Source: Halicephalobus mephisto (Eukaryota; Nematoda; Chromadorea; Rhabditida; Panagrolaimidae). Taken from it: a stretch of 64,000 nt of DNA. Under the pieces are notes generated by a model. The model worked only from the letters and a program-made list of their open reading frames with translations. It did not search any database and was not told the origin of the DNA. This document shows, in pieces, positions 33,557 to 44,952 of the stretch. Both the position numbers and the translations under genes were made by a program. The DNA is taken from the NCBI GenBank assembly GCA_009193035.1, contig SWDT01000134.1, positions 146,018-210,017 on the forward strand, read 5' to 3'. The number at the start of each line of letters is the position of its first letter. The stretch's first letter is position 1.

Positions 33557-34510
33557 ATTTCCTGTATCTTGGAAGTAAATCTACTTTCAAAGTGAAAAGT
33601 TTGGAAACAGCTGAATTTGTTGTCAAATTAATAAGGAAATTGACTGAAATAAGTTGGTGGGGTAATAGTGTATATGAATGTTGAAATCCTAATATAATTA
33701 GGAGGCACTGTCTGAGGTTTAGATCTATGTCTTAGCTTTACAATCATGGTCCACAGTTGTTTATATAACACCTGTTAATTGTTAAATTTAGAACACTATA
33801 ATGGTGTTCATTTTCATTATTTTCATGTATTCCAGTAATGGTTAATATGATGTTCATTATTTCATAAAGAATTTATTTTAATAGGTTTAGATATAGAGCA
33901 TAGTCCGTAGCTCCAAAGTCATTGGTTGTAATGTACTCTAGATGCCTCAACTACTGGAGCACAAACTTCAGAGAAATCATCGACATTGAGAAATCTTATT
34001 AAAAGGATTTTATTATTGTAGAGTACTCCCCTATTACTGTATAATCAAATAAACTACAACCAATAGTTTCAAAATCATAAATCATAGTATAGTTGAGTGG
34101 TTGTAAAAGTTTGTAAATATTTTTGAACTACTGGGAACAGGTGAATTTGTCACCATTCTTGGGAAATGAATTTTTCATATAACTTTATCGTCAATGTAAA
34201 ATAGACACGTAGAAAACGGGAAATTAAGTTATTTCTGTGCTTTCCTTTTTCACGAAATGAGAGATCTGAAGAAGATTAACTCTTAAGATCATTGATCGAT
34301 GTGTGCTGACCAAAGACTTTTGTATATCTTCTTAATATATCTCCTGTGAACTCATCATTATGGAGAAATCTGAATCGAATTAACCGTCAAGAAACATTGT
34401 TTATGCTTTTAATTTTTCTCCTAAAGCTTCTTAACAATAGTTTTCTTATGTCTAATATCTCAATTTTGCAACAAAATGTTTATTGATACTTATCACCCGT
34501 AATTATGCAG
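33557..34510. other. intergenic containing a third receptor fragment
   Basis: Between the intact receptor and the VWA7-like gene. Bases 33811-34096 are a fragment of the receptor 3' end (listed separately) and about 34100-34400 match the 3' flanks at 31670-31850 and 32000-32260. No intact gene. Confidence 0.6.
33811..34096 (+). pseudogene. orphan 3' fragment of the chemoreceptor duplication
   Basis: Bases 33811-34096 match 31003-31275 in the same orientation, covering the TM7/C-terminal coding part and the 3' end of the frameshifted receptor gene. The block from GTAGAGTACTCCCCTATTAC through AACTACAACCAATAGTTTC is essentially identical (31204-31266 against 34018-34080). No upstream receptor exons accompany it, so it is a dead fragment from a third duplication event. 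Confidence 0.75.
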
Positions 34511-37500
34511 TTAATTCTGTATTAGCCTCATTACCAAGGCAAATGATAATAAAAATCTCAGTATGAGTAACTCCTTTAATACTGGAGCTGAAGATACTGT
34601 AACTTGGACGTCGCAAGTTGTCATCAATCCGTTCTTGTCCAGGACAATCAACTTCGCATTCTCACAACAACTTAAGATTCCGGAGATCCTTATAGCTGTT
34701 CCACCTGCAGATTGGCTCAAAGCAGGAATGGACCAGTTTCCATTGGAATCTAAAGGCCTGATTTGAGACAGCCCTGAGTGTTCATCAGCAATCTCAAATT
34801 CCACTGAGTAATTTTTGATGTTACAACTAGATCTTCTATTGGGACAAGAAGATACAGTAGAACTAATGAGAGTACAGACAGGAGCCGATGTGTCTGGATT
34901 TTCATCAACTACAGAATAATCAAAGGTGGACGAGACTCCTGTTATGGGATTCGAGATAGGAGACGCTGATACCTGAATTTCAAAATTAATATGACTACTA
35001 ATCAGCTTGTAAGCTTACAGTAACACTATCAAGACCATCTTCATTCCCTGATGTTCCGATTTCAGCAATACCGCTGTAAATCTGTCTAGGCCCGAGAGTG
35101 ATTACTGTGTCTCTAGGGAATATCTTGTTTCCTCGTTTGCCAGAAATATCGACTTGCAAACTCTCTTGTTGATTACTCAGATTCCTAATAGAATACGCCA
35201 AAGTTGCGTTTCTGGTCTTGACGACTCGAGCATCTCCTGGATAATCCCTGGAATAGATCCTTCCAGAAATAGTCAATGACGTTGGCGTTAATCTTTCCCG
35301 ATGTATTCGACTGAAGGGGTAGCCATTTGATGTTAATCCAGAAAATTGGATGCAGATCTAAATAGACAAAGGATATTCAAGTTTATAACTACAAAGCTTA
35401 CCAAATCCTCATTAGGAATAACCATATTTTCAACGTAAAACCAACCCTTCTTTTCGGCCTTCCATACCTGTCCTCCAGAAATTCCCTCATCATCTGCTCC
35501 ACAAGAATTCAACAAAATCTTCTCCACACTTCCACAAGCAGGACAATCTATGTAAATGGAATAGTTCTGCCCAATAATAGGCTGTCCCAGCACCTGCTCC
35601 CCTGTTTCGTCATCTATGAATTTCACATTGGCCAGTAAATAAGATTCAGCTCTAATATTAACTGTAAAGGTTCCTCCACTTGGACAAGCAATTTGACCGA
35701 GGTAGAAGTGCCAGTTGTTTGGCTTCTGGTTAATGTTAAATCTGTAGAGCCTTACAGTATCAGTAGAAACAAGGAGGTTTTCATTGTGTGGATGAAGTTT
35801 CATGTCGAGGAAGTCTGTGAACATGGAAACGAGATTGTAAATGGAAGAATTGGTCTCAGGAGTAGCTGTGATTGAGACTTCCAAGACGGAAATGGTTTCA
35901 TCGATCTGAAAGATTTATATTGTATTTACATAGTTATTAATGTTATTTAACTGACAAAACTATGGCTAATAGTGTTTTTAGAAACAAAAAATTACAAAAT
36001 TTCATTACTAGAGTTTTTGCTTATTAATTTTTTGTTTGATTACCTATTTCTTCACAAAAACGTGTTTCTATTTCATTTTTAGAATTTAAATAAAGCAATC
36101 CTAAACATCACGTAGATGATTACTAACTTAATTGGAGACTCTCAAAGCAGAATTCTTCAAATGAAATTCGCATTTCCAAAAGTATTCATTTGTAATTTTT
36201 TACACATCAAAACTCACCGGAATTGTCCAATTTAACAAGTGATCTCCACAACCAGCATCTACATTTTCTCGAAACATGATTGTTTCCCATTTGTTCATGT
36301 TTTGACCGTTTGCAAGAGCTTTGACTTCATTGTCATCTCTCGGACTCAAGAACAAGCCTCCAGTAGCTCTGGCCAATCTCTGATACCCTCGGATGTAGTC
36401 TTCCACTTGATTAGTTTGTCGTTTTCCTCTGTAGTTAGTATTGTATCCAGAATTCTGTTGATATCCTGGATTGTACTGATTATTAGTGGTCGTTACCAAT
36501 GGTCTATAACTAGGAGCCATTTGCTTCTGGTACCCTGTCATCATGTAATTGATTTTTATATTCTTCTGTTGGGAAATTTGTTGAATAGTTGTTAGCAGAT
36601 TCGGATTCTTGCTTGGAGCATCTGTGAAGACGTAGACGTTCGTATCAATCGGCATAGCTCTTACAGTCATCAAAACAGCATCGTAGCACATTTCTGGTCC
36701 ATCTGTCCCCCCATGAGGCATAAGAGAAAAGAGATAACTGCTAGCATCAGATTTACTTGTGAATCTCCTGACAGGACCCACTTGGGGGTCGTTGAACTGG
36801 GTAATGTAAAAGATGCTTCTATCAGGAGAGTTTTGGATGAATTGGTTTACATAGAGTCTGATCGCATTCATTGAAGAATTCATGCTAGCAGTGGTGTCAA
36901 TGACGAAACCGATGGAGAAGTAATTCTTCATCCCGATAATCCTTCCAAAGAGTTCTTCATCGTTCAGTGCTAGCCGTAGGTCTTCAAAATACCTTATAGT
37001 TGCCAGCACAGACAAGTCTGCTGCTTGTCGATGTAGGTAGTAATGAGGGCTAAGAACCAGAGTGTCTGAGTCTTTGTTTATCCCTCCAACAGCCGTAGTA
37101 TTGTCTGCAGTAGTGTCTGTGCCCCCACCATGACTGCACTTCCATGGAGGTTTCGGTGCCACAGCTTGTTCTGTACCGTAATATCCGGAAGTCAAGGCAT
37201 TTTTGATGAGTATGTTGTCTCGACAAACAAACACATTATCGAAGCTGAATCCGATCGTTTTCAATAGTGCAGTGGAAACGATGGAATTCTGGATTTTTGC
37301 CAACTCCGATTCTTCTATCGCATTCATCTCAGCTTTAGTACAGTGTCTACAGGCAGGGTTGTTCGGAGAATTCAGAGGAATCCCTAAATAGTTGTCCTCG
37401 CCAATTCGTGTGTTGATTACAGTCATCCCCATTTCTACCCAGTTTGTGTGGGAGTAAAAGTCTTGTAACGTGTGTAGACTCTCTCCAATACTCTGTCGAA

Positions 37501-38707
37501 TATTACTCAAGTCGTCATCTCCATTGACTTTTTTAACCGTATTAAATAAGTTCTGTCTGGTTAGAACCAAATTATAGTTGGCTCCATTGATGAAGCCTTC
37601 TGCATCAAAGTGACTAGTAGGGTTATTCTTCAATGCGTTAACAAGATCCGGCCTATCAACATAGTACATGAACTCCAATCTTGCTTTTGTGGCTGCAGCG
37701 ACGTCTGAGATTGAATCCATCCAGTTTGTGTAGTCACAGGAGGAATACATGGCCGGTTCTGGAGCAGTCAAACCCATGTGTCTTTGGAGGTAACGGTACT
37801 GGGTTATGCAGACAGCAGTAAACATCTGAGTATCATGGAATTTGGTATCTAGAAAAAAAGGTAAACTTTATGCAAACAAATCAAGTTGTTCAACATTGGT
37901 TTTAATATAAACGATAATGTTGGAAACACTGTAATTTCTCAGTAAGCAAATAATGCAAGATCTTTGGATTAAACAAATTGATATTTATGCTAGAGTAAAA
38001 GGTCTCTTTTTTATTTTACTGTGGTTTTTAAAACAAAAGTTTATTTACTTAAGTTTAAAGCATAAAAAATGTTTCCTCTTGTTAAAGATATGCAACAGGA
38101 GGTGTAATCGCTTGCGACATTATTTTCATTACTTCCGAATGCTGTTTTTATTTGTTTTTGTATATTTCTCTTCTAAAAAATATAAAAGTAATTTAAAAAG
38201 TAAATTCAAAAATCATCAAAAATGACATAAGAAACCCTTAAGATTATTATTTCTATTAAAACTAAAATTGAACAATTTAAAAAAAAAGGTGAAAATGAAT
38301 AATTTATTTAGAAAAGCAAGAGAACTTGCAACAGAACCAATGTGAAACTTTTGATTATTTTTTAGCTAATATTTAAAATCTAAATCAGGTGGTCATGATT
38401 TCAAACTACCTGCACTGATTAAATTCAACATTGTTTAACCTTTCAGTTCTTTAATTTCATTTTTTTAAATACTTTCCCACATTTAAAAAAGTCAATCAAC
38501 TTCTTCATAAATATTAATTACTACCTACGGTATAACTTCACAATTTACAAAGTACTAATTTTCTTTTTTTTTAATTTTTTAAAATTCCCTTGTTATTTAC
38601 AACTTACCATTAAAAATGTCCAACACAGTCGCAAATAATCCACTAGTAGCAAATCCATTCGATAATCGGAAACACGAAATTAACAATAACCACCAAAATT
38701 GTTTCAT
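34511..38707 (-). CDS. secreted or GPI-like von Willebrand factor A domain protein, VWA7/hemicentin-like
   Basis: Five exons (38707-38608, 37848-36218, 35905-35402, 35357-35019, 34972-34511) join in frame to 1011 residues. Exon 1 is an in-frame signal peptide (MKQFWWLLLISCFRLSNGFA) separated by a 759-base intron. Exon 2 carries the VWA7-type N-terminal domain, recognisable by FDAEGFINGANYNLV and SIGESLHTLQDFYSHTNWVEMG, then a VWA domain with MIDAS residues DTTASMNSSM, the HGGTDGPE threonine/glycine turn and VYVFTDAPS. Exons 3-5 are beta-rich, Ig-like extracellular segments with Cys pairs (DCPACGS, SCPNRRSSC). The last about 20 residues are hydrophobic (LLILRFLLSFALVM), suggesting a GPI signal or C-terminal anchor. 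VWA proteins bind matrix or partners through a metal ion; the exact role is unknown. VWA7 relationship is by motif. Confidence 0.85.
37849..38607 (-). other. 759-base first intron of the VWA7-like gene
   Basis: Very AT-rich intron between the signal-peptide exon and exon 2. Open frames within it (for example 37953-38225, +) are Lys/Phe-rich low-complexity sequence and not supported. No repeat or element was recognised. Confidence 0.6.
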
Positions 38708-38959
38708 AATGTTTTCTGGAAAAGCCACTGAATAGTGAAAAGTCAGGAGCAGTTCACGTAAGTTTACTTATTCCAAGTCAAGCCAAGTCCAATCGGAGTT
38801 CCCCGAAAGTTTATTCAACAACAAGTCTTGAGTAAACTTGATTTCTCCGGAGCTGGTTCTGGTTCTTTGGACCAATGTTGATGAACAGTCAGCTCTATTT
38901 TTCGATGAAAAATTAGAAAGCTTTGATGAGTCATTAAATCACGTGAAATCCAGGATGAT

Positions 38960-40270
38960 TCATTGTTGGAAGACTCTTGTTGGTTTCTGAATCTTGAAGA
39001 CGGGGAAAGGAAATGGGATTGGGAGGATTTTGTGGAGAAACATGATCCTCGCTAGTTTGAACAAAAAGAGTCTGTAGGGCTTGATGAGGTAGATGATGGT
39101 GATTAGGCCCCCTAATGTATGTAGAGCAAAGCAAGGACCCAGAATGAGGAGACTGTAGGTGGCTTTATGAAATCCAAACAATATAGAGAAGATGAATAAA
39201 GCCAGTGGAAGAAAAATAAGAAGTCCAAAAAGTAGAACATGGGCTATTAAAATCCTAAAATCTCAAAAATTTTAATTTTGCTTTTTCAATCTTTAATCTA
39301 TTTCTCTCAGAACAAAAAGCATATCTTCTTAATTAAAAAACTTCTTTACGTTTCAATAAATTTGACAAAATTATTTAATTTGGATTTCCTTAAGCTGGTC
39401 CATCCCCATTACCATTAGTTAATTTCGAAAAATCTAAGCAAAAATTCCCTTCATTACCCCAACACTTCTATATGATTTATTTATTGATTGAACTTACCTA
39501 TAGAGCATTCTGTGAGTCCTCTGTAACGCAAGATTGCCCGAGTGTAAATTCATGTCTCTAATTTTTTTGATGTAAACTCCGTGGAGACAAAGAAAAAACA
39601 AAAAGAACAAAATAACCATTACACACCCTTCTTTTATCAAGAACCCTATCCATCCGTTCTCCAATGCTGGATGATACCCAGAGGTGCTCGGATACTGTGA
39701 GAGAAGTTCCTTCATGACAGGGACTTCGACGACTAGTCTTCTCCGTAACTCCCCCAAATCAGGATGTTCCAGCAATAATGGACCGACTAATAATATCTCC
39801 AATCCCAGAAACAAACAAACAATAAAAGTAGAAGCGACTACATTGTCGTTCATTAACGTTTTCAAACAAGTGACTTTCACAGAAGATAAAAATCCATAAA
39901 TAGAGGATAAAAGTAATCCATGTAACATCCAAGCTAGACAAAATATTATTAAGGGTAAAAATATGTAGATCGTCACTGGACCCAAGTTAACAAAACCAGG
40001 GCATCCAACAAGCAACGGCAAAAACGATCGTGGCAGAAGCAAGCAGTAAAATAAAATAAACAAATAACTGCTACTTACTTGAGATAGTAAAACAAACTTA
40101 AATTTCTGCATTCGTCGGTCAGACTTGGTCGTGATTGTATAAAACACAATAGGATACAGTACACTGGTAATTCCAAAAAATAATAACAAAATTACAGTGG
40201 ATATGGTTTCAGAAATCGGATGAATTAAGTCACTTTTTGTCAAATTTTGGAATTGAGTGTAATCTGGCAT
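38960..40270 (-). CDS. seven-transmembrane chemoreceptor of the Str/Srh superfamily
   Basis: Two exons (40270-39498, 39254-38960) give 355 residues, typical for the family. TM1 STVILLLFFGITSVLYPIVF, KSDRRMQKFKFVLLSQ at the first cytosolic loop, TM3/4 FLPLIIFCLAWMLHGLLL, TM5 GCVMVILFFLFFLCLHGV, the conserved cytosolic segment LALQRTHRMLYR before TM6, TM6 LIAHVLLFGLLIFLPLALF, and TM7 ending in HTLGGLITIIYLIKPYR, the KPYR end seen in Srh/Str proteins. Intron donor GTAAGT in phase 2. The ATG is 454 bases from the divergent DUF19 gene. A copy of its first codons exists at about 42415-42480, carried by the neighbouring tandem duplication. Likely a sensory receptor; ligand unknown. Confidence 0.85.
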
Positions 40271-40723
40271 TTTCGGACAAAAACTAGAGATTAAATAACG
40301 GCATTAATTTAAGTACATCAGCTACATAGCAAATGAAAAACGTCTTGCTCCAGTTTATAGTCTTGATGCGGAGTGTGACTATGTAAGAGAGAAATATGAA
40401 AGAAATTTAGACTTAGTTCTTTTGCACTATGAAAAGCTAATGATAAGTGCTAGTAACGACAACAAGTCAAAACAGGTTCATCTAATTACTGCTAATTTTA
40501 TCAATTTGTATCAATAATTTTTAAATAATTTTTTGCTATAAAAAACGCTTCCGATACTTAAAACATGTTTATCGAATGATATTGTTGATGACGTTGTTAT
40601 CTATCGTGAAAATTTAGAAAGTTTGCCAGGAAAAACGCTGAGAGGAACTTTTTCTTTGTGATAATATCATATAAATTGCTCATTTTTCGTCCTTACTCTT
40701 TATTTCTACGTTCTTCAATCATC
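40271..40723. promoter_or_regulatory. shared divergent 5' region of chemoreceptor and DUF19 gene
   Basis: The 450 bases between two divergent ATGs must hold both promoters. It is duplicated at about 42480-42918 ahead of the second DUF19 gene, with conserved blocks such as TTTTGCTATAAAAAACG (near 40525) and GAATGATATTGTTG (near 40575), the counterparts being TTTGTAATAAAAAGAAG and GAATAATATTGTTG. The TATAAAA-like block about 190 bases upstream of the DUF19 ATG may be core promoter sequence, but this is inference. Confidence 0.4.
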
Positions 40724-41515
40724 ATGATTAGGTCCCGAAACGTAGCTATTTTACTTCTCGTCTTTCTATCTGTAGCAGTAACTTCGACTTCTGCTTGTAA
40801 TAACCAATTGACAAGTTGTTATGAGAAGTTTACAAATTCTCTTGGATTTTCACACTTCCCACCATCTGTTAAAGATTTTGATGGTATCATAGACAACAGT
40901 AATGTAACATTAACAAATTTAAACAAGATTTGTGGATACCAATCAACTTTATATAAATGCATAGGATCCTCAAATGAGCTAATCACATCTGACAATCTCG
41001 CATGTGTCTTTGAAGTTACCACAAATCAATCCGTAACGATCGTATATAGTTTTTATTTAGTTCAATACCTTTGTGGACAATCACGAGAAGGTAAGGCTTA
41101 ATTTTTATTTAAATAAAGTATTTATTGCAGATGTTGTAAATGCTTACAAATGCATAAATAATGACACAGATAATTCTTATCGTTCTATTAGTCCACTGTA
41201 AGTCGAGTTTACGAATATCACAATTTAAACAAATGTTTCAGTTCTCTTTACACAAACGAAAAGGCATTTACTGAAACTTCAAAAGATTCTATTGACGATA
41301 TATGTAATATTACGTTGTACAAAAACATTTTGCCATACATTACAAACATATGTGGAAATGAGGCTGCTGACATTATGTGTCACCAATATTCGTTCATGAT
41401 GCAATATGTCTATCGTTGTCCAATAGATCTCAACTGCAATTCATCATCTCGGATGTTCAACTTTGAAGTAATTATTCTCATCATGAGCACCTTTTATCTA
41501 CTAATCCTGAAATAA
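40724..41515 (+). CDS. T20D4.11-like (DUF19) secreted or anchored protein
   Basis: Three exons (40724-41090, 41131-41197, 41242-41515) give 235 residues. Signal peptide MIRSRNVAILLLVFLSVAV with cleavage near STSA. The body has the regularly spaced cysteines of the nematode T20D4.11-like (DUF19) domain: CNNQLTSC, ICGYQSTLYKC, ACVF, YLCGQ, YKCIN, DICN, ICGNEAADIMC, YRCPIDLNC. The last 17 residues are hydrophobic (VIILIMSTFYLLIL), fitting a GPI signal or a tail anchor. Function of the family is unknown; members are extracellular and nematode-expanded. The short middle exon (67 bases) carries one conserved Cys. The ATG was chosen by alignment with the paralogue; an upstream in-frame ATT extension lacks a start. 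Confidence 0.88.
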
Positions 41516-42279
41516 TCTAGAAAAATGTTGTTCATCAATATCATCAAAAGTCCTTCAGACTACTCTTATCATTATACGATTCTTTGTCAGATAATCTTTA
41601 TGCTAATAATCAATCATTTATGTATGAGCCTCATAGAAACATATTTTTAAGAAATATTTTTAACTAGAGTTATTTGAGTTTTTTCAATAAATTCGTAATT
41701 AAAATAAGAAATTATGCATAAAGATAAGGAAAATCTACATCGTTTTTGAGTCAGTAATAATTTTTACAATTAAAAATCATTAGAATAACAATCAACAATA
41801 AAGTTAAACTATTTTAAAATTCCTAAGTACTCTCATAAAGTTGCCTAGAATATTTCCCAGTTTTGAAAAATTTAGTTTCTTCTGTAAAGAATACAATAGT
41901 TTTTTCCACTAGTTGATTTCTTCGATTTTAAACTTGTTAATCTAAGAATTCAGTAGTTGGAAAAAGGATTTAATTTTTGACCGATATATAACTTAAGGAG
42001 CAACTGTATTCCAAAGTAATTAAATTCTATTCTATATCCTCAATACTAATTTTAATTAGCATCTTAGATAAATCATAATTAAGTGATGAAATTGACAATA
42101 ATAATTAAGCAAAGCGTTTACTTCTGTGAAGATATATTCCGTCATCAGTAAGATTCTGTGGATTAGTATAAAATTTAAACATTATAAATCACTAAATTTT
42201 TTAGTCAAGAATCAATTTAGGCTAATTTTAACCTGATATACTTTTATAAAGACAACTATTAAGAATATCAAAGATGCTG

Positions 42280-42400
42280 GTTAATGCATATCCCTGTCGC
42301 AGATGGTAAAGCACAAAGATCTCCTGGAGATTAACCAGAATTTCTCTACTATTCGATTTTAATTTCCTACTCTTCTCCGGATTTCAAAGACTAGATAACA
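42280..42400 (+). pseudogene. fragment of the 5' end of the LRR/TM gene
   Basis: Matches 44820-44965 through blocks such as CATATCCCTGTCGCAGATGG against TACATCCCTCTCACAGATGG, and TCTCCGGATTTCAAAGACTA against TCCTCTGATTTTAAGAAATG. The ATG of the intact gene is replaced by CTA, so the fragment is not translatable as such. It marks the right end of duplication unit 1. Confidence 0.65.
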
Positions 42401-42414
42401 GAATTACGGTAAAG

Positions 42415-42480
42415 ATGAGTGAAATCATCATTTGTCAAATTTTGGAATTAGATGGAATCTGCCGTTTTTGGAACATAAAA
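42415..42480 (-). pseudogene. fragment of the 5' end of the chemoreceptor gene
   Basis: Shares TTTGTCAAATTTTGGAATT with 40241-40259, i.e. the sense codons for the chemoreceptor N-terminus NLTK and preceding residues, and degenerates after that. The start codon position reads CGG instead of ATG on the coding strand. It marks the left end of duplication unit 2. Confidence 0.6.
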
Positions 42481-42918
42481 CAAATGTTACATGAGGACAC
42501 TAGGTTTTTGAACTAAGCAATGAATACAGAAATGTCTAAGTTTAGTTTCACCCTTGGCTTAGAATACAGCTGGATACAAGGAAAAAACAAGACTCAGGAA
42601 GTTGGACTTTATGTTTTGCGTTATGAAAAGAAAATAATGAGTGTACTTGACAGCAACAAGTGAAAACTGATTCATTCATCTCCTTTTGATCTTGTTACTG
42701 TGTATAATTAATTTTTACATGATTTTTTGTAATAAAAAGAAGTCTTTTCGACAATTAAAGCATGTCTATTGAATAATATTGTTGCGGACATTATTATCTT
42801 TCTCATGAACATTCTGTGAGCATGTTAAGATAAAATTAATACTTTTCTCTATGATAAGACCATATAAATCATTCATTTTTACTACTGTGCTTCATTTTCA
42901 TTGTTTTGAGCAATCATC

Positions 42919-43765
42919 ATGATTAGGTCCCGAAATATGGCTATTTTACTTCTCGTTTTTCTGTCTGTAGCAATAACTTCGACTTCTGCTTGTAATAACC
43001 AATTGACAAGTTGTTATGAGGATTTCACAAGTTCTCTTGGGTTTTCACACTTCCCTCCGAGTACTTTTCAGCTCATAAAGTACTTAATCGAAGTTATTGA
43101 AAATCCAACACGTCTAACAGAAATTTGTGATTACGAACCAACTTTCTACAAATGCATAGGATATTCGGATGACCTTATTACAGAAAGCAATATTGAATGT
43201 ATCTTTGAAACAGGTGAAATTCCAGCCTATGCTATCATAACTGAGTTTTACATACAACATTATGCTTGTGGAACGGTAAACGGTAATAAGACTGAATTTG
43301 CACTTAAGTACAGTATTGGTTTCAGAAGTTATAGGTCTCTTCCATTGCGTGTTAAATCATATTAAAGACCACCGTAGTCGAATGTAAGTCAATGTTATGA
43401 ATTAGACTTTCATAAAATGTTTCAGTTCTTCCTACATAAACAAAACAACGTTCATTGGAAACCCAAAATCCATTACTGATACACTATGTGATATCACGTT
43501 GATAAATCAGACGCTTGCAGATATTGGTAGAGATTGTGGAGATGACCTTATTGAGTTTGCATGCGAGATCTACTCATTGTTAATGAAGTACTTTTTTCAC
43601 TGTCCGGCAAGTCTCAATTGCACTCCGGATAATTCAGTCATCACTACCGACCCGCCGGTTTTAACCACTTTGGCGAATTCAGATAAGTCAGACAATTCAT
43701 CTCCCCGGATGTTCAAGTTGGAAGTCTTTGTTTTTATCGTGGGTCTTTTTTATCTGATAATCTAA
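42919..43765 (+). CDS. T20D4.11-like (DUF19) protein, tandem paralogue
   Basis: Three exons (42919-43282, 43326-43383, 43426-43765) give 253 residues. The first 33 residues are almost identical to the upstream copy (signal peptide MIRSRNMAILLLVFLSVAI then CNNQLTSCYEDF). The middle exon was located by homology: donor GTAATA at 43283 and acceptor TTTCAG at 43325 give EVIGLFHCVLNHIKDHRS, which keeps the single Cys of the equivalent exon in the paralogue. Later Cys pattern is conserved (LCDI, DCGDDLIEFAC, FHCPASLNC). It differs by an insert of about 20 Thr/Asp/Ser-rich residues (VITTDPPVLTTLANSD) before the C-terminal hydrophobic segment LEVFVFIVGLFYLII. An unspliced reading of exon 1 would end at 43365 instead. 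Function unknown, extracellular. Confidence 0.87.
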
Positions 43766-44952
43766 AACTAAAACACATAACAGTGATTCGGACCCATTAA
43801 AAGCTCTTCAGATTACTCCTATCATTACACGATTCTTTGTGAGAATAGTCTTTATGCTGATAATTAATCGTTAATGTATATGTCTCATAGGCAATATTTT
43901 CAAGAAATGATTTTAACTAGAGTTGTTTAAATCTTTGGAATAAATTCACAACTAGCAACAAGGGATTATGTACAAAAACAAAAAGAATTTACAAATTCTC
44001 TAGCTCAAAGATAAGTTTCTCAATGAAAATCATTGGGATATTGATTGCTGACGACATAAAACTTTGGTTTGAATTCATTAAGTAAATTGGCCCCAAAATT
44101 GTTCATGATTATTACCAGTTTTGGAAAATTTGTATCACATATAACTCACTTCAAAAGCCATGAGATTTTTTAAATTAAATATGTTTAACAAGAACTCGAT
44201 TACTTATTTCAATTTCATTATTTTAACTTCACTAAAATTCAAAACCGGGTTCTCAAGTTCAATTGCTAAAATTGCTTTGATTATGAATTTAGGGATGAAA
44301 ATTAACTCAATTAGTGAATTTGTCGTTGTTTTTACACACATTCACTAGGTGTCGTCAATTTCAGAAGTTCTTTAGAATCCCATATATTCCAATATGAGAA
44401 AAATCACCTGAATCTTCCCAGATGACTTTCAAAATGAGTTATATATAACAGAAATTTTTCAATTCTTTGTAGGGAAAATATGTTCGTTACGTAATAACAT
44501 CCGAAATAAAAAACTTGGCAAAATGAGTTCAAAGAACAGTTCTTAATGATCCACAGCTGCTCAAAAAATACTCTTGATATAGCAATTATGAAGTAAACTA
44601 TGATTCAAAAATACAACACTTCGATTCTCATTATAGTAGTCAAATGGAATATTCACTTTTATCAGGAGATACTCCATCATCAGAAAAATTAAACAAATGA
44701 ACATCAAGCTTAAACATTGAGACTTACTGTGAATTTTCTAAATAATAATCGATTGAGGTTAATTTTTAATTTATTCATCTCTATGGAGTCTTACTTAGAG
44801 TCTTTAAGATGTAGATTAATTTACATCCCTCTCACAGATGGCAAAGCGCAGAAATGCCCCGGGAGATTGACCACCGCGATTACCCTTGAGTTGTCCTCCT
44901 TTTTTCTCTTATTCAATCAATCGATTTCTCCCTCTTCCTCTGATTTTAAGAA
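43766..44952. other. intergenic 3' flank of DUF19 unit 2
   Basis: AT-rich. The first 300 bases match the 3' flank of the upstream DUF19 copy (for example ATTACACGATTCTTTGTGAG against ATTATACGATTCTTTGTCAG). The last 130 bases are the leader of the LRR/TM gene. No gene recognised. Confidence 0.6.

Larger units (their letters stand above)
41516..42918. other. 3' flank, duplication junction and 5' region of the second DUF19 gene
   Basis: Contains the end of tandem unit 1 and the start of unit 2. Bases about 42280-42400 match 44820-44965 (5' leader and first codons of the LRR/TM gene) and about 42415-42480 match the first codons of the chemoreceptor at 40220-40275, so the junction is near 42410. 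The rest is AT-rich with no gene. Confidence 0.65.

Noticed and set aside
43283..43365. Read-through end of DUF19 gene 2 exon 1 (ending SYRS...KSY)
   Set aside because: Splicing at 43283/43325 gives an exon that aligns with the paralogue and keeps its Cys, so the unspliced ending is an intron reading.
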